In this document: one piece after another, positions 36,066 to 49,140 of the stretch
Layout of the letters: every line of letters begins with the position of its first letter
Numbering within the stretch: the stretch's first letter is position 1
Origin: Begonia masoniana
Lineage: Eukaryota; Streptophyta; Magnoliopsida; Cucurbitales; Begoniaceae
DNA: 64,000 nucleotides
Assembly (NCBI GenBank): GCA_022432975.1
Contig: CM039516.1
Span: forward strand, 36,669,599-36,733,598
Direction of reading: 5' to 3'
Program-made: the position numbers and the translations under genes
Notes under the pieces: generated by a model
Seen by the model: the letters and a program-made list of their open reading frames with translations, nothing else
Told to the model about the DNA's origin: nothing
The model's database searches: none

Positions 36066-36987
36066 AGCATAAGAAAAATTATTTAGTGGGTGCAACGTGT
36101 ATTAGTTCTATAGTTTGTAAATTCATATTCTTTAAACCAAATTTTATTCCATGTGAAGTTACAAAAAGAGAAATGACAATCCAACCAAATAACTTTACAA
36201 ACCAATCCTTGTGTTTCAATGATTGTTTATTTATATCAAAATCTTGTTCTCCTTAATTGATAGTTGTCCAAAGAAAACATAGGACTGATTTATGAAACAA
36301 GTATCACTACCTTATACAATAAGTAGCATCATCACCATTTTGACCATAAAAAATTTATAATTAAAACAATCTCTTGTACACTAAACCTGATGCATTATTC
36401 TACATAATAAGCTCAATAATATTATACATATTTATCCATTTTAAATAGATTTAACAAATAGCTATAATGAATAGTACATACTATGTATAAGTTCATCTAT
36501 ATAATGAAATTCTATTTAACAAATCAAGCTTAGAATATACTAGAATTATGCATTTAAAATGATCATCCCATAAATAAACATAAGAAACAAAAAACCGAAG
36601 TTTAATCAGACAAGGATGTCCTAAAAAGAGTAAAATATACTGTAAAAAGACATCTTAAAAATTGATGTAGTTGTAGTCAACATAATCCAAGTGAATGTGG
36701 AAGCTCAAGCGAGACGAAGATGATGAAGATCAGGGGATATGAATCCTTCTTCATGATTATTGTGGAGGCAGAAAGCGTGCAGATTTGTCGCCGCATTCGC
36801 CAGTTCGACCATAGATCCTAACTCACATTCTTCCTTCAGTACGGCAAAAGAAACATGATAAGTGAGAATTTAATTTGTAATTATACGATAGAAACCGGAC
36901 CTTACCCTAAACCAACAAAAAATAATTAATAAAACATATAAATCACATCAATAAGTTTTAAGGATTCTTCTTAACATAAGCTGGATC
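36066..36987. other. AT-rich sequence without recognised gene
   Basis: AT-rich up to about 36660, then a more mixed stretch ending at the target duplication of LTR F. I see no coding region or identifiable repeat. Confidence 0.4.
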
Positions 36988-37650
36988 ATTTTTGCAACAC
37001 CCCCGAACCCACCCTGGCTCGGTGCGCTACTTGGCTCACTCTAACTCCGATTAAAACGACGTTTAAAATAATTTTTATAAACCCCAAAACATAAAAATTA
37101 ACTAACACAGCGGAATTTAAAGCTAAGTCTCCTGAAGCTCTATTATGTCATACTTAGCTGCCTAGACTCATTAATTTCCCTTAATCCTAACCGTTAAGTA
37201 CCACGGCGTCCTCCCCGAAAATTTTGACAAAGTAACGCCTGAAAATGGCGCCTTAAAAATGCTAGGTATCTGCAAACGAATCAATCCTCAATCAGATCCA
37301 GAATACTCTTACTCAACTATCCACTCAACTATCCATGAAATCTCCAAATAGTAGTAAAGAGGGAAACTATAATGCTAACATCCCTAAGTGAAGAAAATCC
37401 ACAGTATAAGGCGACACATCACCCTTAACTTAACTATAACTTTCCAAACATCAACCAAAAAGAGTTATGTATTCCCATCATTTCCATAAACAACAATCTA
37501 CAATAAGCTACCAAAATACAAAGTCCCACATCCCCCGAAGACCATGGTTGAGACGCCCCGACAATTGCCCGCACCGGCGTGCCCCGTGTGCCACCGACTG
37601 CCGCCAAATCCTGGCTCCCTCGTCTAGCTTACTAGTATATACCTCGTCAC

Positions 37651-38405
37651 CTATACCATAGAACACAAAACGTAAGCCTAATGCTTAGTAAGTAGGGAAT
37701 AATGCATATAAAAACACAATGCACACTACACACACACCCTCACACACAACCCTACAATACAACCCAACAACACAACACAACAACACAACACCACACAACA
37801 CGACAACACAACACAACACGAACAAAACTGCCTGCATCGATAGATGCCTTAAGATTTGCCTGCATTGATAGATGCCTTAGTTGCCTGCATCAAAAGATGC
37901 CTTATTGCCTGCACCGAAAGGTGCCTTATTGCCTACACCGAAAGGTGCCTTAGTTGCCTGCATCGAAAGATGCCTTAAGATTTTCCTGCATCGATAGATG
38001 CCTTAGTTGCCTGCATCAAAAGATGCCTTATTGCCTGCACCGAAAGGTGCCTTATTGTCTGCACCGAAAGGTGCCTTAGTTGCCTTCATCGAAAGATGCC
38101 TTATTGGCTGCACCGAAAGGTGCCTTAGTTGCCTGCATCGAAAGATGCCTTATTGCCTGCACCGAAAGGTGCCTTATAAATTTGCTCAACTATCGTTCAC
38201 ACTAACAATGTCAAACAAATGCAACATCACACAACGCCTCAATACAACACACACAATGCCAAACAAATGCAACTTCACACAACACCTCAATACAACACAA
38301 AACAAAACAATAACTCAACAAAATACGAAGCAACACAAATAACCATTAAACCTTACCGTTCTATGGTGTAGGCCCGGAGGCGAAAGGATAATAACCCCTA
38401 CTTAC
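37651..38405 (-). other. Putative leader intron 2 of LTR F, with complementary arms
   Basis: Minus strand: donor CCAG|GTAAGT at 38405, acceptor GGTATAG at 37651, with TTACTAAGC upstream. Exon 2 would be 38406-38461 after acceptor GTTAG. On the minus strand CCTACACCATAGAAC (38372-38358) pairs with GTTCTATGGTATAGG (37664-37650) at 14 of 15 positions. The hairpin array 37828-38174 lies inside this intron, unlike in the other families, where the arrays are downstream. Confidence 0.55.
37828..38174. repeat. Array of 14 GCATC/GATGC hairpins in LTR F
   Basis: About 14 units of 23-29 bp, each a 5-bp stem with a 4-nt loop: GCATC-GAAA-GATGC, GCATC-GATA-GATGC, GCATC-AAAA-GATGC or GCACC-GAAA-GGTGC. Both sides of the stem change together (ATC/GAT versus ACC/GGT). 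The order of unit types in the first half is roughly repeated in the second. On the minus (sense) strand the usual loop is TTTC. Confidence 0.92.
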
Positions 38406-39617
38406 CTGGCTTCCTGCTCGTGCTCGGTTACTCCAACTACACTAAATGTTTGCTCGTCAACCTAACAAATAGGAAGAATTAACTTAGTCATCATTCTAGG
38501 AAATTCTAAGCATTAACTAAGCCAAAACTATAAACAAATCAACCTAATTCACAACAAAACTCTAAAACCCGATTTTCCTCACATTTTCTACCGTACAACT
38601 TCAGACGGCCATATCTTTCTCGTTTCTCAACAGATTTCGACGTGCCACCCCAATCCGTAAACCTCTACACGTCTATTATCCATTGAAATACTCAAATTAA
38701 CCAAATAAATCAATTGGCTGAACCGAAAAGGCAGAAACAGAATCGGTGCACATATTGTATAAAACCGGTTTTTGTGTAACTCTCTTCCAATCCTTAATCT
38801 AACCACCCAAACAACCTAAACTATCATATCTAAGGATTAAAAGATCAAAAGAGGAAGAAAAGTATTAAGGAGAACACAATTTTCGGAATTCATGAACTAG
38901 GGTTTCCAAACCCCATTAAAATCCCCACAAAACTCCATAAAACACCACTAAACCAACCACTAATTGTATATAACCTAAAACCCATTCAATTTTCCCTTGA
39001 AATCCTTGAAAAATCTTGAAGAGATGAAGGAGAGAAACCCTCCAATGGTGGCTGAACTTGGCGTGGAGAGGAAGGGGGAAGAAGAGTGATTTTTGGTGCT
39101 TCTTTCCTTCATTTTTTTCTAATTTATAAAACAAATCTTTTTACTTTTTGATTTTTCCACACTTTTCTTCTAAATTACATAAATCACCCCACCTCCTTTG
39201 CTCCATTATGTTCAACGTGAATCTCATTCTAAAACCAAAATTTCCATTTGTTACATGTGTGACAGCCCGAAACCGAACCCGATTGAAGTTCGGGATTGGA
39301 GCTATCACTCCGGGATAGTGGACAGAAAAAAAAAAAAACGGTGACTAATTTTTTTTTTTAACATAAACAGAGCAGACAGCGTTACTGGAACAACTTATGA
39401 AAGCCAACTGAACTTTTAAAACTTTAACGGAAAACAGAACCGAATGACAGAAAACATGCACTATCAATGCAAACCCTAAAAGAGCATAGATTTACAGAGG
39501 GGAGAAACTACAGTGAGTAACAGAGTATAAATAACAGCAGAAAAACAAGGAATGAAGTCGGAAGGCATAGGCAGAAATCTGGCGGAAAACTTAGTTTAAA
39601 ACTGGGCGGAAGACTTG

Positions 39618-40190
39618 AATGACGTCAGCCGGAAGATATAAATGCAAAGGCAGAAGCGGAGATGACGTCAGCCGGAAGGAACAGACAGCAGCTGAGATCG
39701 GATGAGGTGATGACGTCAGCCGGAAGATGGATGACGTCAACCGGAAGATGTGAAGACGTCATTGGCAGATACAGATAGTAAACAAAATCGGCAAAAGGTG
39801 ATGACATCATCGAAAGATAGATGACGTCACCGGAAGATGTAGGCATTAAATGTAATCGGCAGGAGATGAAAATAGTGGATGACGTCATCGGAAGAGGAGA
39901 TGACGTCAGACGATAGATGCAGGCATTAAACGAAATCGGATTATGTGATGACGTCATCGGAAGATGTGATGACGTCATCGGCAGATAAAGGCATTAAACG
40001 TAATCGGCAGATGAAAAGCTATGGTGACATCATCGGAAGAGGAGATGACGTCGTCGGAAGATGAAGTTAAACTAAGAGACAGATGAAACCGGCAGAAGTA
40101 ACTAAGACTGATGAAATCAACTGTTCACCGGTGGATGAGATAAGACCAAATGTGAACAGTGACTATCGGTGGATGCAGTAAACGTGATCG
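39618..40190. repeat. TGACGTCA palindrome array in the LTR of D
   Basis: About a dozen degenerate units containing GATGACGTCATCGGAAGATG or part of it. TGACGTCA is a perfect palindrome and the classical CRE/TGA-type bZIP binding sequence. The other LTR (46920-47460) has the same array with some units deleted, for example one near 47250. Confidence 0.9.
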
Positions 40191-40779
40191 GAAGATGCAG
40201 TTTAAAAGGGGTAGAATTTGACAACTTTTAACAGAAAACATATAGACAGAGAGCTTAAGGAACAGAAAACATGAAAGTCTCAAATTCTTAAACCAATTCA
40301 AAACATGGTTCTCGAGCACAACAGAAGGCATACAGGTTTCAGACCTTCATTACAAATGACAGATTTCAAGAAAACAAACTGCATGGATAGCTCTAAAATT
40401 CGAGACCATCCATGCATGACTTGAAAAGGGAGAACTCAAGCAGTTCCAGAATGTTTTCAAGACATTTCACAGGAAACAACTAACAACTGTCAACAGAGAT
40501 TTAAAATTCGATCATCAGAACTTATACATTATATATACGTCCAACAGAATTTTCCTACAAAGTTTTTAAGACAAAACACAGGATCTCAACAGAGTTTTAA
40601 AACAAACACACCAGAATTTCAGAAGATTTTACAGATATGAACATTTCTTAAAAGACTAAGACTTAAACCTCGGGACAGAAAATGGTGTCTGACTGCGGCA
40701 ACCACCCTGTGAGCTCGATCCACCAATTACATCAGATCGTCATTTTGAGGAATAAGGTCCTCGGTTTCAGGTTCAGTAC

Positions 40780-41563
40780 CTACATAAGAGAGTTCACCTA
40801 TGAGTCTAAAACTCAGTAAGGACATAATCAGAATGCAGTGATGCAAAATGCTATGCATGCAGTTTTTCATAAATACGGTGACAGTACAGAGCATTAAGTT
40901 ACAGTGGCAGTAGAATTAAGTGGAGCTTATAGGGGAACTGGCAAACAGTGGGGGACGGGGAGGGTGCACTATCAGGCACATTCAGGGATACAGTACAGTA
41001 AACAGTTCTGGGGCCAGTCCCCGTCTCGCACTTAACCTGATACATTTCAGTCGAATTTTATCTTGTTTAGTTTCAAACGGTGTACAGAAATCGGTTTTGC
41101 ATGACTTTCAGAGAAAATGTGTATGCATGAACAGTGCTTGAACTTAAACAGGCAGAGAGTAGATGACAGAACATACAGGAAACAGGACATAGACAACTCA
41201 AAACTTAACTATAACATTTCTACCCAAAACAACCCGACGGAACAGGAAACCTAGTACCTCCGTGATGTAGGGCCTTAAGGGACAACCTACGGTTATAACT
41301 TACCTGTTTGCTGCAATGTAGTATGCTCGAATGTCTTTGGAACGCACGGATCTGTTGCTGCAATGTAGAGAAGTTAAACAAGTTGCAAATGCTAACAAAT
41401 AACTTGGAAGATTATGTAGTAAACTCCATTCAGACTTGTAGAAAACAACGAATGTGTTTCCATACAAAAACCGAGAGTTTTCTCACAACTATCTTAACCT
41501 AAAGCTTCAGCATAACCCATAGTTTTTGCTTGTCCAAATGTGTTAGCATTAGAAGATGTTTAC
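40780..41563 (-). other. Putative two-intron leader of LTR D
   Basis: Minus strand: donor 1 CTAAG|GTAAAC at 41563, acceptor TTGCAG at 41358, exon 2 41357-41304 (54 nt), donor 2 ACAG|GTAAGT at 41303, acceptor TTATGTAG at 40780 (intron 2, 524 bp), with TTACTGAG upstream. The donor-side block CCTACATCACGG shares only the core CCTACAT/ATGTAGG with the acceptor, the shortest complement of all families here. Confidence 0.5.
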
Positions 41564-41965
41564 CTTAGCGGAGGAGCAGAAAGGGATCTGAGAAGATCGA
41601 AGTAACTTCGATGGTTGTTTGTCGACAGGAAGAGAGAATGCAGAGAGGAGAAAGGAGAGAGAGCAGAGAAGAGAAGTGAAGAGGGTTTCACGTAGGGGGA
41701 AGAACTTAACTTCTTCAACAAGCTGCCACATGTCAATCATCCATTTGATTTCTCCCACCAACCTTAATTTCTTCCTAATTTGCCCTTCCATTGGTTTTAA
41801 ACTTAGTGTTATGCTTAGTTAAACATTAGTTTGGTTTTCCAACAAAACATATATTGCATTTATATTAAATTAATCCCGAGAAATGGTTTGGGAAAATAAT
41901 TACATGCAAAAAGGCCGGGTGTTACATTCCACCCACCTTAACAGAAATTTTGTCCCAAAATTTGC

Positions 41966-44900
41966 CTAAGTGAATAGCTCCGGATACTGGGCCCTGACAT
42001 CCGCTTGTCTTTCCCATGTGGCTTCCTCTACATTGTGGTTGCGCCATAACACTTTTACCAGTGGAACCACCTTGTTTCGCAATACTTTGAGTGACATATC
42101 CAATATCTGTATGGGCCTTTCTTCATACGTCAGTGTCGGCATGCTATCAAAGTCCACCTGTTTCACGATTTGAGTTGGATCTCGTACACATTTTCTCAGC
42201 ATCGAAACATGGAAGACATTGTGGACCCCATCCATCGATGCTGGCAACTGTAGTTTATAAGCCGTGTTTCCCACACGCTTCAGGATGGGAAAAGGGCCAA
42301 TGAACCGTGGGCTGAGCTTTCCTTTCTTACCGAATCTCATTACGCCCTTAAAAGGCGACACCTTCAGGAATGCTTCATCGCCTTCGGCAAACTCTAAGTC
42401 CCTTCTTCTATTGTTCGCATAACACTTCTGTCGACTCTGAGCAATTTTTATCCGCTGTTTGATAGCAGCTATCACCTCGGACATCTGCTGTAATATCTCA
42501 GGGCCGATAAGCTTGGTTTCTCTGACCTCATCCCAACACAACGGGGATCTACACTTTCTGCCGTAAAGGGCTTCATATGGAGCCATACCAATTGTAGCCT
42601 GATAGCTATTGTTGTAGGCAAACTCCACGAGTGGCAAGTATCTACTCCAAGGAGCATGAAATTCCAGCACGCACGACCTTAGCATATCTTCCAGTGTCTG
42701 AATCGTCCTCTCAGATTGTCCATCCGTCTGTGGATGAAATGCAGTGCTGAAGTCCAATCTAGTGCCCAAGGAGCTTTGCAAACTTTTCCAAAACCTCGAT
42801 GTGAATCTAGGATCCCGGTCCGAAACAATCGACACCGGTATACCATGCAGTTTGACAATCTCACTAATATATAGTTCTGCATACTGATCCATGGAGTACG
42901 TCGTCTTCACAGGTAGAAAGTGGGCCGACTTCGTCAATCTGTCCACTATGACCCATATGCTATTGTGGCCTTTAGCTGTCCTTGGAAGGCCAACAACAAA
43001 GTCCATCGTTATATTCTCCCATTTCCATTCGGGGATCGGGAGAGGTTGAAGCGTTCCACTTGGTCGTTGATATTCAGCTTTGACCTGTTGACATATCATG
43101 CAAGACTCCACGTATTTGGCCACTTCATTCTTCATATTCGGCCACCAGAAGTGAAGTTTCAAATCCTGATACATCTTCGTGCTTCCAGGATGTACAGAGA
43201 AAGAAGATGAATGGGCTTCCGACAAGATGTGCTGCCGTAGCTCTTCGTCTTTCGGAACATACCATCTGTTTTTGAGCTTCAGAATTCCATCTCCCGAATA
43301 ACTGAAATGGGAAGAAGCCATTGGTACCTTGCCCACCATATCAGCCATCTCCTTTGAATTGATCTTCTGAGCTTCCTTAATTCGGTCCAAGACGGAGGGC
43401 CGTAGTGTTAAGTCTGCTAGTATGGCTGATAGCCCAGAAACTATCTCCATATCGAACTTCTGTATCTCCGTCCTCAAAGGCATTGATATAGCCGACATAG
43501 CTGGTTGTACAATAGCTGGCATCCTGCTCAGTGCATCAGCTACCACATTAGCTTTACCAGGATGGTATTTGATCTCAACATCGTAGTCTTTTACAAATTC
43601 TAACCACCGCCTCTGTCTCATATTCAACTCCTTCTGAGTAAAGAGGTACTTCAAACTCTTGTGGTCAGAAAACACCTCACATGACTGTCCATATAGGTGG
43701 TGTCTCCATACCTTCAGCGCAAATACAACTGCCACTAACTCGAGGTCATGAGTGGGGTAGTTTTCTTCATGGCTCTTCAATTGTCTGGACGCGTATACTA
43801 CCTACTTTCCCTTCTTGCATCAATACACATCCCAAGCCAATTTTTGACGCATCACAATATACGCTGAATTTGCCGTCTTCAACTGGCAATACTAATAGAG
43901 GAGCAGTGGTCAACTTTTGCTTAAGTGTCTGAAAACTCATCTCACATGCTTCAGACCATCTGAACTTGATTTCTTTCCTTGTCAAGCTGGTCATGGGTTT
44001 TGCTATCACGGAAAATCCCTTGATGAATTTCCTGTAATAACCAGCTAGTCCGATAAAGCTCCGTACCTCGCTTGCATTCCTCGGCCTTGGCCAGTCTCTT
44101 ATAGCCTCAATCTTGGCCGGGTCCACAGATACTCCTTCAGCCGACACCACGTGGCCAAGGAAATTAATTTTGTTCAATCAGAATTCACACTTTGATAGCT
44201 TGGCATATAGTTGATGCTGCCTCAGAGTCGATAGCACAATTGCCAAGTGCTCTTCATGCTCGGCCTCACTCCTGGAATAAATTAGGATATCGTCGATGAA
44301 AACGATTACAAATTCATCCAAGACATCTTGGAATATTCTGTTCATCAGGTTCATAAATGCTGCCGGAGCATTAGTTAATCTGAACGACATCACCAAGAAC
44401 TCGTAGTGTCCGTATCGAGTCCTGAAGGTGGTCTTTGGAATATCTTCAGCTCTGACCTTCAACTGGTAATAGCCGGAGCGTAAGTCAATCTTAGAAAATA
44501 CCTGAGCCCCTTGTAGCTGATCAAACAAATCGTCGATTCTTGGCAACGGGTACTTGTTTTTGATAGTCAACTTGTTCAGCTCACGGTAGTCAATACACAT
44601 CCGCAGGGACCCATCCTTCTTCTTAACAAATAAGACGGGAGCACGCCACGGAGAGAAACTAGGGCACACAAAACCCTTGTCCACTAACTCTTTCAGCTGA
44701 GCCTTCAATTCCTTTAGTTCAACTGGTGCCATGCGGTACGGATTCTTCGATACTGGTTCCGCACCAGGATATACATCAATTTAAAACTCGATTTCACGAT
44801 CAGGTGGCAATCCCGGTAAGTCATCTAAGAAAACCTCTGAGAAGTCCCGGACTACCGGAATGTTTTGAAGTTCCACCTCATTTTGCCTTTGAACATCCAC

Positions 44901-46402
44901 AACGTGGGCAAGAAATCCGATGCATCCTGAATTCATCAGCCGTTGAGCTTTCAAGGAGGATATAACAGGCATACTATGTCTTTTTGGTATTGCCTGATAG
45001 GAGAACTCTACTTCGTTCGGGCGCTTAAAAGTTACGAGCCCGGACCTACAGTCGATGGTGGCATGATGTCTAAATAGCCAGTCCATCCCCAGTATCAACT
45101 CGTATCCTTTCATACCGATGACGATAAGATTGGCATACAATTTATGGTCCCCAACTGACACTATATCACCCTGCACTGCCTGCTCGGAGTGCATAAACTC
45201 TTCGGATGGTAGCATAACACTGTAGGGCAAATCTGAGGATGTAAGGCACAAGTTCTCCCTACCCGCAAAGTCCATGGCCACAAATGAATGAGTGGCCCCC
45301 GTGTCTAACAAAGTATATGTAGTTATGTTACACACCAAAATTGTACCTGTGATTGCTGTGTGTAGATCGGCATCATCAACCTCCTCCATCATTGCAAAGA
45401 CTCTTGGCACGGCAGTGATTTTGTCTCGTGTCGGGTATCGGGCAATCACGGACATGATGGCCTCCTTTGCTACATCGGAAACAAGCGCCAGTAATAAGCC
45501 TGCATTCGCCCTGGTGGCTTCTCTGGCACTGTGGACATATGGTGGGCTGCGGAGCTCCCATCGGTCTCTTTCCTTTGTCTGGGTAAGTGATGGTCTCATT
45601 GGGCCTCTTAATGCCCCTGTTTTGTTGCTGCTGAGGTTGAAAATTTTGGCCTCTTAGTTGTTGCTGTTGTTGCTGAGGAACATTTCGAATAATCCCTCTT
45701 GGTGAATCTCTTTGTCTCTGGGACTTTATCTCTAAGGCCTCCAACTGATAAGCCTTGGCCACCACCTTCACATACGGTGCCTCATCGAATCCTCCGGTTG
45801 TGATCCCTCGTAGAAGGTCTATCTTTAACCCTTGAATGAATTGGTGCACCTTGTTCTCATCAGTGGCCACCATATGTGTTGCATATCGGGACAGTGACTC
45901 GAATTTATGAACATATTCAGCCACTGACCCATATTGTCGCAGCCGAGAGAATTCAAGCAACTTTTCCTTCCTCACCCCCCGGTCAAAATACTTCTCGTAG
46001 AAGATCTTCGTGAATCCTTCCCAGCTTAATGCCACTGTAGTTGACTGCACTGTGTCCCACCAAAATCCCGCACTTTCGGTGAGATAGAACGTGGCGCAAA
46101 TAACTTTCTTGTTGTCTTCTACTTCTGCATTCCAAACATTTTCTCCATTGTTCGAATCCAGGTTTCAGCACGGGTCGGGTCTGTAGACAGTCCATCAAAT
46201 GAAGGCGGCTGGAGTCGCCGGAATCTGTCTCCACTGTTGTCTCGCGGCGCATTATCACGATTGTTATTTCCATGATTATTGTTTCTATCGTCTTCTCTGG
46301 CCATCATGCGTTCAACCATGCGTGACTGTGCACCCACCAGTTCTGTTAGTCGGTCAATGGCCGAGAGCTTTCGCTTGACTCTTCTTGATGTCCTCTCACC
46401 AT
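41966..46402 (-). pseudogene. gag-pol: Chromovirus D gag-pol (broken)
   Basis: Starts MVRGHQEE at 46402 but shifts frame within ~20 codons. Gag piece FDGLSTDPTRAETWIRTMEKMF follows, then zinc knuckle CFRCSKGGHHVRDC and protease [10 protein letters not shown] (about 45300). RT motif FIDDILIYS lies near 44290; RNase H YCDASK and HDLELVAV; integrase [15 protein letters not shown] and GQSERT; C-terminal chromodomain [14 protein letters not shown] stop at 44778-44780 follows DREIEF, a TGG-to-TGA stop lies at 44178, and frameshifts occur near 43785, 45550 and 46110. The last 604 codons (integrase plus chromodomain) remain open. Confidence 0.9.
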
Positions 46403-46546
46403 TTCTAATAAACTCTATAAACAGAATAACCTAACTTAATAAACAGAACTTTTATAGGAATTTTTAAACACTTACAATTGGTGGAGCGATCTCACGTGGC
46501 GGGTTGTGCAGTCAGACATTTCACAGAATCGGTTTTAAAACCTTGT

Positions 46547-46559
46547 CTCTCTGATACAA
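46547..46559 (-). promoter_or_regulatory. Primer binding site of chromovirus D (variant tRNA-iMet)
   Basis: On the minus strand TTGTATCAGAGAG lies four bases from the 5' LTR end; two changes from the canonical TGGTATCAGAGCC. Confidence 0.75.
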
Positions 46560-48814
46560 TAACTGTGACAGCCCGAAACCGAACCCGATCAGAGTCCGGG
46601 ATCGAAGCCATCACTCCGGGATAGTGGACAGAAAAAAAAAATGGTGACTAATTTTTTTTTTTTGAACATAAACAGAGCAGATAGCGTTACTGGAACAACT
46701 TATGAAAGCCAACTGAACTTTTAAAACTTTAACGGAAAACAAAACCGAATGACAGAAAACATGCACTATCAATGCAAACCCTAAAAGAGCATAGCTTTAT
46801 AGAGGGGAGAAACTACAATGAGTAACAGAGTATAAATAACAGCAGAAAAACAGGGAATGAAGTCGGAAGGCATAGGCAGAAATCTGGCGGAAAACTTAGT
46901 TTAAAATTGGGCAGATGACTTGAATGACGTCAGTCGGAAGATATAAATGCAAAGGCAGAAGCGGAGATGACGTCAGCCGGAAGGAACAGACAGCAGCTGA
47001 GATCGGATGAGGTGATGACGTCAGCCGGAAGATGGATGAAGTCAAACAGAAGATGTGAAGACGTCATTGGCAGAAACAGATAGTAAACGAAATTGGCAGA
47101 AGGTGATGACGTCATTGGAAGATAGATGACGTCACCGGAAGATGTAGGCATTAAATGTAATCGGCAGGAGATGAAAACAGTGGATGACGTCATCGGAAGA
47201 GGAGATGACGTCAGACGGTAGATGCAGGCATTAAACGAAATCGGATTATGTGATGACGTCATCAGCAGATAAAGGCATTAAACGTAATCGGCAGAAGAAA
47301 AGCTATGGTGACGTTATCGGAAGAGGAGATGACGTCGTCGGAAGATGAAGTTAAACTAAGAGACAGATGAAACCGGCAGAAGTAACTAAGACTGATGAAA
47401 TCAACTGTTCACCGGTGGATGAGATAAGACCAAATGTGAACAGTGACTATCGGTGGATGCAGTAAACGTGATCAGAAGATGCAATTTAAAAGGGGCAGAA
47501 TTTGACTACTTTTAACAGAAAACATGAAAGTCTCAGATTCTTAAACCAATTCAAAACATGGTTCTCGAGCACAACAGAAGGCATACAGGTTTCAGACCTT
47601 CATTACAAATGACAGATTTCAAGAAAACAAACTGCATGGATAGCTCTAAAATTCGAGACCATCCATGCATGACCTGAAAAGGGAGAACTCAAGCAGCTCC
47701 AGAATGTTTTCAAGACATTTCACAGGAAACAACTAACAACTGTCAACAGAGATTTAAAATTCGATCATCAGAACTTATACATTATATATACATCCAACAG
47801 AATTTTCCTACAAAGTTTTTAAGACAAAACACAAGACCTCAACAGAGTTTTAAAACAAACACACCAGAATTTCAGAAGATTTTACAGATATGAACATTTC
47901 TTAAAAGACTAAGACTTAAATCTCGGGACAGAAAATGGTGTTTGACTGTGGCAACCACACTGTGAGCTCGATCCACCAATTACATCAGATCGTCATTTTG
48001 AGGAACAAGGTCCTCGATTTCAAGTTCAGTACCTACATAAGAGAGTTCACCTATGAGTCTAAAACTCAGTAAGGACATAATCAGAATGCAGTGATGCAAA
48101 ATGCTATGCATGCAGTTTTTCAAGAAATACGGTGATAGTACAGAGCATTAAGTTACAGTGGCATTAGAATTAAGTGGAGCTTATAGGGGAACTGGCAAAC
48201 AGTGGGGGAGGGGGAGGGTGCACTATCAGGCACATTCAGGGATACAGTACAGTAAACAGTTCTGGGGCCAGTCCCCGTCTCGCACTTAACCTGGTACATT
48301 TCAGTCGGATTTTATCTTGTTTAGTTTCAAACAGTGTACAGAAATCGATTTTGCATGACTTTCAGAGAAAACGTGTATGCATGAACAGTGCTTGAACTTA
48401 AACAGGCAGAGTGTAACGACCCCGGCCAGGAGCCGTCACGTGTTCATATTCTTTCATTAATCGTTTGCTTGACTTTTACTATTATTACATTCACTTACTA
48501 TCTCTCAACAGACTTCCACATTTTACATATACTTTTTTTTAAAACTGGTAATAGAAACGCAGAACCATTAAGGAAGACGAACCCTCTCGTGCCCGACTTC
48601 CCACGCCTCGTCGGCTCAACCTTCACAGAATCGTGCGACTAGACTCGGTCATTGGCTTCTTGACAATTTCGGGAAAAGAGGAGGTGCCCTCAATTCTCTT
48701 AACTTAATACCACTCGGGTTTGCATGGGTTGCATGCGTTGACAACCCTCAGAAATTTAGTCGTCTGGTCATCACGTGCATTACGCGTGACTCGCTTAACA
48801 TCGCCTAAAAGGAG

Positions 48815-49140
48815 ACATCTTCCGGTGGGCACGTGGGTCTCGCGTGCTAAATTAAAACATCATCCGGTCGCTAATCGACAAAACACATTTTACATCTTCC
48901 GATGACGTCATCCGGAAGACTAAACCATCATACAACTATCCTTCGGCATCTGCCGATGACGTCATCCGGAAGACTAAACCAACAAACAATTAACTCTCGG
49001 CATCTGCCGATGACGTCAACCGGAAGACTAAACCAACAAACAACTACCCTTCGGCATCTGCCGATGACGTCATCCGGAAGACTAAACCAACAAACAATTA
49101 ACTCTCGACATCTGCCGATGACGTCAACCGGAAGATTGCC
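48815..49140. repeat. GATGACGTCATC palindrome array in the LTR of E
   Basis: Five main units, each a near-perfect palindrome built of CTTCCGGATGACGTCATC-like arms around TGACGTCA or the variant TGACGTCAAC, spaced by ACTAAACCAACAAAC-type linkers. The same array is at 55923-56250 in the other LTR. An open frame over it is an artefact of the repeat. Confidence 0.92.

Larger units (their letters stand above)
39258..41926 (-). repeat. 3' LTR of chromovirus D
   Basis: 2669 bp. The array of TGACGTCA motifs is at 39618-40190. The leader on the minus strand: donor 1 at 41563, exon 2 41357-41304, intron 2 41303-40780. Confidence 0.92.

Noticed and set aside
37702..38342. Open frames over the hairpin array of LTR F
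   Set aside because: Repeat-driven, on the opposite strand to the LTR, low complexity at both ends.
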